The position numbers and the translations under genes are program-made. Positions 20,301 to 27,446 of a stretch of DNA of 64,000 nt are shown here, piece after piece. The notes below the pieces were generated by a model that was not told the origin of the DNA, ran no database searches, and saw only the letters and a program-made list of their open reading frames with translations. Positions within the stretch are counted from its first letter, which is position 1, and each line of letters opens with the position of its first letter. This DNA comes from Rubripirellula obstinata. GTDB taxonomy: Bacteria > Planctomycetota > Planctomycetia > Pirellulales > Pirellulaceae. Where the stretch lies: positions 1 to 64,000 of the forward strand of contig NZ_LWSK01000015.1 of the NCBI RefSeq assembly GCF_001642955.1, read 5' to 3'.

Positions 20301-23218
20301 AACACGACGCCGCGGCCGACAATCGCAATCGGAGCGAACTTGCTGGCTGATTTCACGGCACTTTTCGCCTTCGCAGGGACGGTCGCTTTGCCTTCCTGGG
20401 CAATTATGGCATGGGCATTCAAACCGCCAATGCCAAACGCGTTGACGCCCGCGACGCGAGCGCCGCCTTGTTTCTTGGCCCAAGCTGTTTTCTTAGCAAC
20501 GACTTGCACCGGAGATTCTTTCCAGTCGTACAAGTCCGTCGGTTCAGAAAAATTGATCGACGGTGGAATCTCGCCGCGGCCCATCGCCAACAAGCACTTC
20601 ACCATTCCGACCAACCCTGCTGCTTCTAGCAGGTGACCAAGATTACTCTTGACGCTGCCAATCAACAGACGTGATTCACTCGCGTTTTTCTTTGATGCAT
20701 CCTCGTTCGTGTTTTCAGACAGAATCGAGGTCAGGCTTTCCAATTCGGTTGCGTCACCGACTTGCGTACTGGTGGCGTGGCATTCCAGGTAATCCACTTG
20801 CAGCGGTTTGCCCAGGTGTTTCGACGCACGCTTCATTGCCAACTGTTGGCCTTCGCTTCGCGGTGCCCACAAGCCCTTGCCTTTTCCATCGGACGCCACA
20901 CCAACGCCCTGCACGACAGCTAAAATTGGCAAGCCAAGTTCACTGGCGACACGACGTCGGACCAGAACGACGCTAACGTATCCTTCGCTGCTGATCAGAC
21001 CGCTGGCGCGTGAATCGAATGGATGCGAATTGTCGTCGCTGCATGCACCGGACTGGGAAAACAACGCAAGGTTGTCCACGTTGTTGAATGTCGCACCGCC
21101 GACTAAAGCAATGTCCATGCGATCTTGAGCGATTGCCAATGACGCGTGTTGAAGTGCGATCAATGATGATGAACAGGCAGCATCAATGACTTCGCGGCGA
21201 CCTTGGATTCCCGTCAACCGAGCAGCCAACGAGGCAGCCGAATAAGCATTCAGTTCCGGTCCGCCATCGTCGGTTCGCTTTGGTCGCGTCGAGCGAATCG
21301 AGTCGGTCATCGAATCGATTAGGTTGAGTTTGGATGGTTGATCCAGCGCGGATCCGATTTCGGTTTGATCGATCAGGCTGGATGCTGCTTCGGCCATCGT
21401 CGCCATCGCCAATGGGCCGCCGGATTGCGTGCCGCCGCTGTGTCCAACGAACACACCGGCGCGGCCGACGTCAATTCCGTCGATTTGGTTTAACTGATCA
21501 ACGCCAAAGGTTGCACGAAAAGCGTCCGTGGCCACCTGAGCAAATTGACGGTGCGTTAGGTCAAAGTCACCCAGCTTTTTGATTTCTTTTTCGACACGCT
21601 TGCTGAGTGGTTTTGGGTCAACGCAACCGCCCATTTCAGTGTAGGTTTTGCCAGGAATTCCTCGTCGCGAATCAAAGTAGAGCGACCGGTCCAGGCGATC
21701 AGCCGGCATCTTGGCGATCGCGGATATACCGCCGAATAGCAGTTTCTCGAAGTCGCCTGCGTCGTTGACTCCGCCAGGTAAGCGGACGGCATAGCCGCAA
21801 ATGACCACGTCGTCAGGATTGTTCGCTTCTTCCGCTTGCTCTTGTGAGCCGCTGGCCGTAAGGCCTCGGGCAACGTCGGGAGTAACGTCGTCAGCCCGGC
21901 CGCTTACGCGTCGCGGCTCACTTGGGGATGGGGTGCTGACAGCCCGGTCGCTTACGCGTCGCGGTTCAGTTTTGGGCTGGGCGCTTCGCTTGGATGGCAT
22001 CGGGGCTGACCAGTTTTGAATCATATCCAACAACTGGTCTTGGCCGATCGATGGCGTTGGGTCCAAGTCGGTGGTGGCGATCACATGATCGATGTTGGTG
22101 CGATCAAAAGTCGGGTCGTCGCGGAAGTACGGCAGAAACGTTCGCACGAACGGGTCCGCCATTTGGTCGATCTCTTGCTTGACGTTCTCTGGTATCGATT
22201 GCGGTTTTGGTGAACTGCGTTTTGGACTAACGCGACGTCCGCTAAGCCACTGTTCCGTTGCAATGCGAAATGCAGCATCGAGTGTTTCGATCGAGGTGCC
22301 GTCGGTGGTCGTCAAGTGATGCGTGACACCGTGATGACGCGGGTCGTCAATGATGGTCGCAATCGCTCTGGCGATCCAATCGACGTCAATCAAGTTCTTT
22401 CGTTCGTCGCCCGCGAATCCCAGATTGCGAAACCAGACGCCATCTTCGGGCAATCCAAAACGAGACGCCAGCATCTGATACATCGAGTAAGCACCATAGA
22501 TCGTTCGGTCGCCTGAAACGGGGGCCAGCCCCGTGCGATCAATCACGATCGACGGACGGTAGGCGGTCAACGATTTTGATCCGAACGCATCCTCCACCAT
22601 CGACTCGGCAATCGTCTTGCTGCGTTCGTAATCGTTGGCGAACTCTTGGCCAACGTTGGACTCGCTTTCCAAAACGCGACCGCTGCGGATACCGCAAACG
22701 TAGGCCGTCGAAATGTGGTGTAGTGATTCAATGCCAACCTTGCCGCAGAACTTGATCAGGTTCTCTGTGCCGTCCACATTGGTTCGATAGGGTTCGTTCT
22801 CTGGACTTTCCGACGCGGGAGCAAAGCTCAAGCTGGCAGCGCTATGCAGCACCCGATCACATGATTTGCGGATCAGCTTGGAATCAGCTTTGCCGAGCCC
22901 AAGTCCGGGTTGCAGCAAATCGCCCTGCATCACGATCGGGCGAGGCAACGCGTGGCCCCAATGATTCTCGAACTTGGAAAGGATCGCATCGATCCGATCA
23001 GCCGCCGACAACTTGCCTTTTCCTCTGGCAATCGCAAGCAGTTTGCCTTTGCTTCCTGATTCTTTGTTTCTGCGCAGCAATTCCGCAATCACATACGAAC
23101 CGACCATGCCCGTGGCACCGGTGACCAATAACGCCTGTGGCATCGGTTGTGATTTGCGTTTAGCGTTCAAGACGTCCTTTCGATGTTTGTGGTCTGCGGA
23201 TGGCTTGATCATGGGCAC
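14315..23218 (-). CDS. Multidomain polyketide/Pfa-like lipid synthase with N-terminal thioester reductase
   Basis: A 2967-residue megasynthase. Domains in order: NAD(P)-binding reductase of the Male-sterile/thioester-reductase type (about 28-400; GATGMVG 34-40, YERSK 197-201); ketosynthase (about 465-940; active-site DAACSSS near 679, ECHATSTQVGD, GSVKSNLGHLLEAAG); a second ketosynthase-like domain (about 960-1340) whose active-site cysteine is replaced (VDSEEASGG near 1175), as in chain-length factors; acyltransferase (about 1485-1780; FPGQGSQ, GHSFGE near 1577); two acyl carrier domains (GELGVDSIKKAQ near 1940, GELGVDSIKRAQ near 2050); ketoreductase (about 2375-2640; GGGRGIT, SISGRFG...DYSAAND); dehydratase hot-dog domains (about 2705-2967; HLVGGRPTLP, ATMDAVLYA). 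KS-CLF-AT-tandem ACP-KR-DH resembles polyunsaturated fatty-acid and heterocyst-glycolipid type synthases. It heads an operon with a FabL-like reductase and an acyltransferase. The product is unknown; no phosphopantetheinyl transferase is in the window. Confidence 0.93.
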   Translation of the reverse strand: MPMIKPSADHKHRKDVLNAKRKSQPMPQALLVTGATGMVGSYVIAELLRRNKESGSKGKLLAIARGKGKLSAADRIDAILSKFENHWGHALPRPIVMQGDLLQPGLGLGKADSKLIRKSCDRVLHSAASLSFAPASESPENEPYRTNVDGTENLIKFCGKVGIESLHHISTAYVCGIRSGRVLESESNVGQEFANDYERSKTIAESMVEDAFGSKSLTAYRPSIVIDRTGLAPVSGDRTIYGAYSMYQMLASRFGLPEDGVWFRNLGFAGDERKNLIDVDWIARAIATIIDDPRHHGVTHHLTTTDGTSIETLDAAFRIATEQWLSGRRVSPKRSSPKPQSIPENVKQEIDQMADPFVRTFLPYFRDDPTFDRTNIDHVIATTDLDPTPSIGQDQLLDMIQNWSAPMPSKRSAQPKTEPRRVSDRAVSTPSPSEPRRVSGRADDVTPDVARGLTASGSQEQAEEANNPDDVVICGYAVRLPGGVNDAGDFEKLLFGGISAIAKMPADRLDRSLYFDSRRGIPGKTYTEMGGCVDPKPLSKRVEKEIKKLGDFDLTHRQFAQVATDAFRATFGVDQLNQIDGIDVGRAGVFVGHSGGTQSGGPLAMATMAEAASSLIDQTEIGSALDQPSKLNLIDSMTDSIRSTRPKRTDDGGPELNAYSAASLAARLTGIQGRREVIDAACSSSLIALQHASLAIAQDRMDIALVGGATFNNVDNLALFSQSGACSDDNSHPFDSRASGLISSEGYVSVVLVRRRVASELGLPILAVVQGVGVASDGKGKGLWAPRSEGQQLAMKRASKHLGKPLQVDYLECHATSTQVGDATELESLTSILSENTNEDASKKNASESRLLIGSVKSNLGHLLEAAGLVGMVKCLLAMGRGEIPPSINFSEPTDLYDWKESPVQVVAKKTAWAKKQGGARVAGVNAFGIGGLNAHAIIAQEGKATVPAKAKSAVKSASKFAPIAIVGRGVVLPGCDSVQSLENVLKSGAKQISQPPAGRWLVDPTDRSKLVGIGEGAFRVPHCRGGYVQDFKFDAQSYRIPPKLVRNANPAQLMLIEAVRQSLNEFDKEFDPKNWTVDRQRVGVSVGTIFGGQFSNELQVGLRLPELEQHLRQHARAAGVRPSEMDQFAEQFRDVVMERYPALLDETGGFTASTLASAIARIFNLMGGAYAVDSEEASGGLAILSGIERLNAGDVDLVICGATHRAMDLVAFEQLYRKNQLADASDANDSPKDGSQIFPGEGVASILLQRLDDAVKQGRNILGVIDGISESWADDVAQSRSEAYQQSESQDTFSAHQLVNQLGHFGGAQGLVRTIASTIGSDSAGSNGPCTILETADDGYQIEYQISAHSSTPKQTDNLMSARNMTAHTNNQPIARPSNKVAAVAIDSVRSQGDAPVCLRIESSSREELGQTLRSIQQNGISGGGTSIVKEFATDSSGLHQVGIVGATSDDLQRVAGDIFDGPFADGQTTALRRGLGWIRFPSDRDKTAWLFPGQGSQYPEVPALLQKDPQAIRFLNDFDAQLQSLGLAGVSDRLHDPDRMLGRDVWWTQLWVLAVGATMTDSLLRRGHRPDVVLGHSFGECTAAWSAGVMSTLQAIQFAKYRSDSVVTCARQEGELLSIRSSPTMVKATLQNESIVYSITHHNAPEQTVIAGSSDSIAAAKKALSAAGLASVVIPVPATFHTPGMQPARDLLAAKFENQSVRPAKFGYLSAISVRYLAEPRDVLENLIDQLTKPVCFAPAIDRLAADGCGLMVEVGPSDVMTRLATASTTGRAICLSTDDLNRDHDQQNRLVDLAIEAFQGSSSQGNSSLGTATTATTLATTDSASEVVKPTNGRVNAVAPATTNSAFEVVDVTKRKRTVGTIGPVAKPATAMTKSVSTSPAMASAQPVATQPVATKASPSTVGMRDSAKAFLFDLVVDLTGYDPDIIEFDADLEGELGVDSIKKAQLIGEIVQWGNLDVDLQSMRLAQFASLEDILGLISDDNSDHNSDHNNEEAATAVVAAAECEVSDNVDVSDSLQRMIIDLVVDQTGYDEDIIDMDADLEGELGVDSIKRAQLLGELETTYQLQSLRDQNLRLSDFPTLASIHAYVLEHLQSEHSVGDDLATDRFDSIEVSEKKKHSPLEPNSSTKEIGYRDAPSQGTHRFVMRMRAAPRLDGMPTEPVFHGPGLVIGSNPVAKAIMARFKESGFPIHQIKTKKPIDDIDAVLDQIWQDGISRHVFITTPHDKDANWLTTDADAWEDRSQPALSVPYRICQRWMQQTIDDDVMDQSTLVSVVNGTGNFGFDWSPELSSGSSESGGIAGMTKAMLIEAWMRGFRDTPMLVIDAIDRASAGEVADGVWRELAVPSYEEEVAVSGEDRLATCVRYAPIEDFANANEITAGGTWIVAGGGRGITAMTAMELAKRHGLKLHMLGMAKAQAIDPETRAAAKADRPALRRQTMAKIQSQGENPVKHWRNYEKAIEIDQTLDECSRLGIRATYHSVDVSDAHEVARILDQIRQVDGPIHGVIQGAGSGQDARFDRKRPEKVQQCLQAKIDGCAALASATVNDPLEFFIGFGSISGRFGANGHTDYSAANDMLSKMIGRLSVQRPATRCFTFHWHAWGDIGMATKPEAKLALDMIGMEFMPAHEGLQHFLNEIEHGGSETEVLITDRRYVRKFFPDDSMDCNKSPGRIQSPMLDPSENGLDQLAVDTSGFKVTLNPTTDLFLKEHLVGGRPTLPFVMAIEMLAEAASTASQLSGGPEKVVACRNVRAIRPLKCLADDAFAIEIVRQDDSWILVSDLRRRDGRLVEAARQHFTAEIELGEQKPELILPSDAMDASDIVRHPIEYLESDAPVYHGPSLQCLRNIGFRDGESAMAVGTIVAPSPAHLAGESRPLAGWKLSPATMDAVLYAAGMLAYRVGGRPSLPIGFDRIEFGRLPVPGEPLEVCVVWEGDHDNGGEMTATLVGLNRQIVLRLIGYQVGWLG
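21844..21966. repeat. Dispersed palindromic repeat carried in frame inside the megasynthase gene (family 4)
   Basis: A full copy (21844-21922, GTGAGCCGCTGGCC...CGTCGCGGCTCACTT) and an adjoining half copy (about 21930-21966) match the intergenic repeat at 61635-61703. Translated on the minus strand they give SEPRRVSGRA...VARGLTASGS and TEPRRVSDRA. They lie at about residues 415-455, exactly in the linker between the reductase and the first ketosynthase, and keep the frame open. Confidence 0.85.
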
Positions 23219-23551
23219 AGTCGTAACGGGTGGTTTGGATCGCGAGAGACTGCTTGGGGTCTCACGTCGCTAGTGTATTTTGATTTTGTGGTCGATAAAC
23301 CCCGGCGATCCGTCCTCTATGACTCCAGCGACAGTCCCTACGCCGCCGGTTCCTCGGGTCTGCGGGCATAACCGCCATTACTCATCCTGATTCGCCAAAC
23401 CTCCCACCCTAAAAGCAAGAAAGCCAAGTTTCTCACTTTATTATCAAATCCGGCAGTTAAAATCGGGTCACAGAACGGGGAAAGGCCCTAACCGTTACGA
23501 TCGGTACCGGCGGGGAATTCCATTGGAATCGGCTCTCGGGTTGATCCGACG
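23219..23551. promoter_or_regulatory. Divergent intergenic region between megasynthase and radical SAM genes
   Basis: About 330 bases separate the two divergent starts and must contain both promoters. I cannot point to convincing -35/-10 boxes or an operator. No repeat family copy and no small gene is evident. A shared regulatory region would fit co-regulation of the radical SAM gene with the lipid operon. Confidence 0.35.
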
Positions 23552-25342
23552 TTGAACTCGCAGCAAGCACGACACCCACCTGGATCACTGATGGTCGCTC
23601 AATCATTCGCAGCAAACCAAAATCTATCTCACCAATCTTCAATTGCTGACGGCCCAGATGGGCCGATTCGGTGTTTGTTGATTCAGCCAGCTTTTGAACA
23701 AACCAACTATTGGAACTTTGTTGAAAGTGCCAAAGCCATTGGTGCCAAGGCGACCGCGCCTCCGCTTGGGTTGATGACCGTGGCAGCTTTGCTTCCCGAA
23801 GACTGGGAAATCCGGCTCGCCGATTTGAACGTTCAGCCAATCAACGAAGGCGACTGGCAATGGGCTGATGTGATCTGCACCGGCGGAATGCTGCCGCAGC
23901 AACCAGGCATTCTGGAACTGATCGAGCGATCAAAAGCGGATGGAAAATTTGTAGCCGTGGGCGGCCCCGATCCGACCAGCCAACCGCAAATCTACAGCGA
24001 CGCCGATGCAGTCGTGATGGGCGAAGGCGAGTTGACAATCCCGATGTGGTTGGACGCGTGGCGCGAAGGCAATCCGAAAGGCGTGTTTGAATCGAAGTTA
24101 AAACCAGACGTTACAACGACTCCGACGCCACGTTTCGATTTGATCGACTTTAACGATTATTTGCACGTTGGCGTTCAGTCATCGCGCGGATGTCCTTACA
24201 ACTGCGAATTCTGCGACATCATTGAACTCTTTGGTCGGCGTCCCCGAGTCAAGAAACCTGAGCAATTCCTTGCCGAATTGCAGAGTCTGTATGATCTTGG
24301 ATATCGCGGCTGGGTTGATTTCACGGATGACAATTTCATCGGGAATCGAAAACTAATCAAACCGTTATTGGTGGCACTGAAACAATGGAACGAAGATCAC
24401 AACTATCCGTTCGTGTTCTCCACCGAGGCCAGCGTCAACCTGGCTGATGACGAAGAATTGTTGCAATTAATGCAGGACGTTCAGTTCCGATACGTCTTTT
24501 TGGGAATCGAATCACCCGATGAAGAAACACTGATCCACACGCAAAAACGAATCAACACGGTTCATCCGTTGATTGAACGCGTGCGAAAAATATATTCCTA
24601 CGGTATCTCAGTCGCCGCGGGCCTGATCATTGGCTTTGATACAGATAAACCGGGGACAGATGGGCCGATGATCAAGTTCATTCAAGAAAGCGGTATTTCG
24701 TTGTCGATGGTGGGGTTGCTGAGTGCTTTGCCCAACACGCAATTAACCCGCAGATTGACCAAAGAACGACGCTTGATCGATGCAGACCACAACTGGATCA
24801 GTGACGCCAAGGCGACTTACGAGCTTCGCAGTACGGAATCCAAAGATCAAACGATCAGCGGTCTGAATTTTGTGACGACGCGTGATCGAGTTGAAATTTA
24901 CAAGGAACTTCGCAACATTATCGAAGCGGTTTATTCCCCCGAGGCTTTTATGGGCCGCGTGATGGACACCACTGGGCGAATGAATATCCAAAACAAGCAC
25001 GTTCCCAATGGCTGGGAATTTCGTCGAATGTTCAAGGGTTTCCGCACGATCGCATGGCGATTATTGGCCGATCGCCGAACCCGATGGCTTTACTCAAAGA
25101 ACTTTGTCCGTGCCGCGATGATGGGACCAACCAAATTCGAGTACGCTCACACCATCATGGGAAGCTTCCTGCACTTCGATTTGCAAACACGTCGAATCCT
25201 AGAATCGCTTGACCTATCGATCGACTTCGCAGAAAACCAAGCGACGTATCCTCGCAGCGTTGCGGACATGCCACCAGCCGATGCTGACAGCTTCACCAAG
25301 ATTGAGTTGCCGATGGTGTCCGCGCAAGCAAGCGATTGCTGA
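23552..25342 (+). CDS. B12-binding-domain radical SAM protein
   Basis: A 596-residue radical S-adenosylmethionine enzyme. An N-terminal cobalamin-binding-type domain spans about residues 40-190 (CLLIQPAFEQTNYW, then GGMLPQQPGI, VAVGGPDPTSQP and ADAVVMGEGE). The [4Fe-4S] motif CPYNCEFC is at C214, C218 and C221, followed by the SAM-barrel segment VDFTDDNFIGNRK. The C-terminal third is the extension seen in the BchE/HpnJ-like B12 radical SAM group (DUF4070-like). The substrate is not predictable; relatives methylate, cyclise or rearrange lipids, tetrapyrroles and antibiotics. The gene is divergent from the megasynthase gene, so action on its product is possible. The annotated start may be early; ATG at 23591 (MVAQSFAANQ) is an alternative. 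Confidence 0.85.
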   Translation: MNSQQARHPPGSLMVAQSFAANQNLSHQSSIADGPDGPIRCLLIQPAFEQTNYWNFVESAKAIGAKATAPPLGLMTVAALLPEDWEIRLADLNVQPINEGDWQWADVICTGGMLPQQPGILELIERSKADGKFVAVGGPDPTSQPQIYSDADAVVMGEGELTIPMWLDAWREGNPKGVFESKLKPDVTTTPTPRFDLIDFNDYLHVGVQSSRGCPYNCEFCDIIELFGRRPRVKKPEQFLAELQSLYDLGYRGWVDFTDDNFIGNRKLIKPLLVALKQWNEDHNYPFVFSTEASVNLADDEELLQLMQDVQFRYVFLGIESPDEETLIHTQKRINTVHPLIERVRKIYSYGISVAAGLIIGFDTDKPGTDGPMIKFIQESGISLSMVGLLSALPNTQLTRRLTKERRLIDADHNWISDAKATYELRSTESKDQTISGLNFVTTRDRVEIYKELRNIIEAVYSPEAFMGRVMDTTGRMNIQNKHVPNGWEFRRMFKGFRTIAWRLLADRRTRWLYSKNFVRAAMMGPTKFEYAHTIMGSFLHFDLQTRRILESLDLSIDFAENQATYPRSVADMPPADADSFTKIELPMVSAQASDC

Positions 25343-25623
25343 GACGGATTGTTTCCTTGGAAACGGACTCGCATTGGACACCTACCATCGCCTCAATTGC
25401 ACGGCCAACGCTAGCACTTATTGCAAGCAGCGAAAATTCTCGCTCTCGGCAATCTCCGGCAAATTGTATTGAAACTCCGCGATCCATCGGAGCTACGGTT
25501 GTGGGGTTACGGTTATAACGAATCCTCCAATGCTACTGAGACCGTGGGGGGTGTCTTAACCTTCGTCCGTTGACATTCTGTTGTAAAACTGTTTGTGCCT
25601 TACATAATCGTCTCGAGCGCTTA

Positions 25624-25994
25624 ATGAAAAAGTTTCTTGCGTTGGCGGGTATCGGTTCAATTAAACTTGACGAGCAGCGTCACCCAACGCCGTGAAGATT
25701 TTTGGTTTCGGAAAACACGGATCAGTTTGTTTAACCGCGTGGGCATCGCCCCGCGCGTTTCGTTTAGCGTGGACGCGCGGGGCGATGCCCACGCGGTTAA
25801 ACGGTTTGGAAACCCTTTACGGCGTTGAGCGTCACCCGAGCGCGCATTCGCTGCTTGTCACGAACGCGCGGAGCATTGATACGGCAGTTTTCGACAAGCT
25901 GACTGTCAAAATTGCCATTAAGTTACCAATCAAGCCGATGTTGCAAATACACTGTGCCCCCACGAGCATCCGGCGCAAAAACGCATCTAGCTAA
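25624..25994 (+). pseudogene. Possible small ORF interrupted by a mobile repeat
   Basis: From ATG at 25624 the frame reads MKKFLALAGIGSIKLDEQRH and stops just inside the repeat. If the element at 25684-25828 and one 7-bp direct repeat (152 bases in total, not a multiple of three) are removed, the frame continues to a TAA near 25994, giving about 72 residues. The hydrophobic start hints at a short exported or membrane peptide, but I recognise no family and the ORF could be chance. It is listed because the insertion visibly breaks it. Confidence 0.3.
25684..25828. mobile_element. MITE-like palindromic element with 7-bp target duplication (family 3)
   Basis: The 145-bp element starts CCAACGCCGTGAAG and ends CTTTACGGCGTTGA, a 12 of 14 match to the inverted complement. 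It is flanked by the direct repeat GCGTCAC (25677-25683 and 25829-25835). The centre is a near-perfect palindrome, GTTTAACCGCGTGGGCATCG against CGATGCCCACGCGGTTAAAC, with CGCGCGGGG arms. It encodes no protein. Related copies are at 55604-55794 and 63344-63501. Confidence 0.85.
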
Positions 25995-26071
25995 GCTGGA
26001 TCAGAATGTGAACTATTCAGCGTAAAACGTTTGCGCCATTACCCCTAATCGATTTAGAGTGAACCAAGACA

Positions 26072-27238
26072 GTGACTTACGCGGCCTTTGCTCTACTACT
26101 CGTAATCTTTTACGTCTACGTCGGATATCCCGTACTTCTAAAGCTCGCTTCTACAAGACGGCCCAGTAGTTTCGGTGAAGAATCAAGCATGACCTCGGAC
26201 ACAGACTGGCCATCTGTTTCGGTCGTTGTAACCGCTCACAATGCCGCACATCTTGTTGCGGGGAAATTGGACAATCTATCAGCGGTGGAGTACCCGGGAG
26301 AGCTTGATGTTAATTTTGTGCTCGATGGTTGCACTGATGGAACGTCCAACGCAATCAGCGAAAATCTGAGCCAAGTTTCTTGGGATGTTCACGTCGTTGA
26401 AACGGACGTGCGAAATGGCAAAGAGGCAGCAATTCGACATGCGCTACCGCGTCTTAGCGGGGAAGTGTTAATGTTTTCGGATGCTGATGCCGAAATGCAG
26501 CCAGACACCGTGTTGGAGTTGGTAAAAAAGCTGAAGGAGCCAGGTGTTGGCGTTGCTTGCGGACGCGAATGGCACCTCAGTCGCAACAAAGGTAGTGCGG
26601 GAGAGGGTCAAGGTTTATTTTATCGCTATGAAGACTTAATCAAGCAAATGCAAGAAAAGTGCACGTCACTTTGCTACGTGCAAGGTGGTGTTTTTGCGAT
26701 GTGGAAGAACCTTTACCCGGACGAGATACCCGTTGGCTGCACCCAAGATGGAGTGATTGCATTTGATGTTGTGCTGCAGGGTAAACGCGTGGCGTTTCAA
26801 CCGAGCGCTGTTTCGCAGGAGTATTACGACCTCGGAATGCAAGCCGATTTCGCGCGCAGAATCCGAACCGTCAGTCGCGCTTTTTACTCAGCTTGGTGCA
26901 GACGCCAGGTTTTTAACCCCGCACGAACTGGATGGTATGGAGTCCATGTCTTGAGCGCTCGGGTGCTTCGATGGATGGTCTTCCCTCTCGCACTTACGTC
27001 ACTTGCGATGTTAATTGCAACCTCCATCATGGGTGATCGCCTTGCAATGACCGTGCTCCTCTGTTTCTGCGTTTGGGCGATTGCCACTTTTCTTGGCTTT
27101 CTAACGGAAGTCTCAGGCAAAAGAATTTCAATTCTCTACTTGCCATTCTATTTTACCTACATTCACCTCGCTGCCATGCTAGGAGTGCTCCGAGTGCTCT
27201 TTGGTAAACGGACAACAACGTGGACGCCAACGCGTTAA
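26072..27238 (+). CDS. Family 2 glycosyltransferase, membrane-bound
   Basis: A 388-residue inverting GT2 enzyme. A hydrophobic N-terminus (residues 2-25) precedes the GT-A domain: VSVVVTAHNAA, VLDGCTDGTSNA and the DADAE metal-site motif near 140. QDGVIAFDVVLQGKR and RRIRTVSRA follow in the acceptor half. Two or three membrane segments (about 295-380) close the protein, a layout typical of processive or lipid-linked sugar transferases acting at the inner-membrane face. The start is GTG (26072); no better ATG fits the N-terminal segment. It opens the polysaccharide region. Donor and acceptor sugars are unknown. Confidence 0.87.
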   Translation: MTYAAFALLLVIFYVYVGYPVLLKLASTRRPSSFGEESSMTSDTDWPSVSVVVTAHNAAHLVAGKLDNLSAVEYPGELDVNFVLDGCTDGTSNAISENLSQVSWDVHVVETDVRNGKEAAIRHALPRLSGEVLMFSDADAEMQPDTVLELVKKLKEPGVGVACGREWHLSRNKGSAGEGQGLFYRYEDLIKQMQEKCTSLCYVQGGVFAMWKNLYPDEIPVGCTQDGVIAFDVVLQGKRVAFQPSAVSQEYYDLGMQADFARRIRTVSRAFYSAWCRRQVFNPARTGWYGVHVLSARVLRWMVFPLALTSLAMLIATSIMGDRLAMTVLLCFCVWAIATFLGFLTEVSGKRISILYLPFYFTYIHLAAMLGVLRVLFGKRTTTWTPTR

Positions 27239-27331
27239 AATACCGCGGAAGCGGCCGGCGCGACGACGCGCGGATCGTTAATCGTAAAACAGATACTTCC
27301 AACCTAATCGGACACTGAAGCAGACATTTCT

Positions 27332-27439
27332 ATGAGCAAGCACCTGGGCCAACTCCTGCATTTCAGCTCCACAGAGCACGGCAAATTGACGCGTAATCGC
27401 CGTGATCAGATTCGCCCACTTTCCTTAATCCGAGCTTGA
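27332..27439 (+). CDS. Possible 35-residue ORF upstream of the O-antigen ligase gene
   Basis: ATG at 27332 opens a 35-codon frame (MSKHLGQLLHFSSTEHG...SLIRA) ending at TGA 27437-27439, 7 bases before the ATG of the ligase gene. The spacing would suit a leader peptide or coupled small gene, but no clear ribosome-binding site or known family supports it. It may be chance. Confidence 0.2.
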   Translation: MSKHLGQLLHFSSTEHGKLTRNRRDQIRPLSLIRA

Positions 27440-27446
27440 GTCTTCC

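Larger units (their letters stand above)
25343..26071. other. Long intergenic region with one mobile repeat
   Basis: No convincing intact gene lies in these 729 bases. They contain the family-3 element at 25684-25828 and a small reading frame that this element interrupts. The rest shows no recognisable RNA gene or conserved motif. The following GT2 gene must be transcribed from here. Confidence 0.5.
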
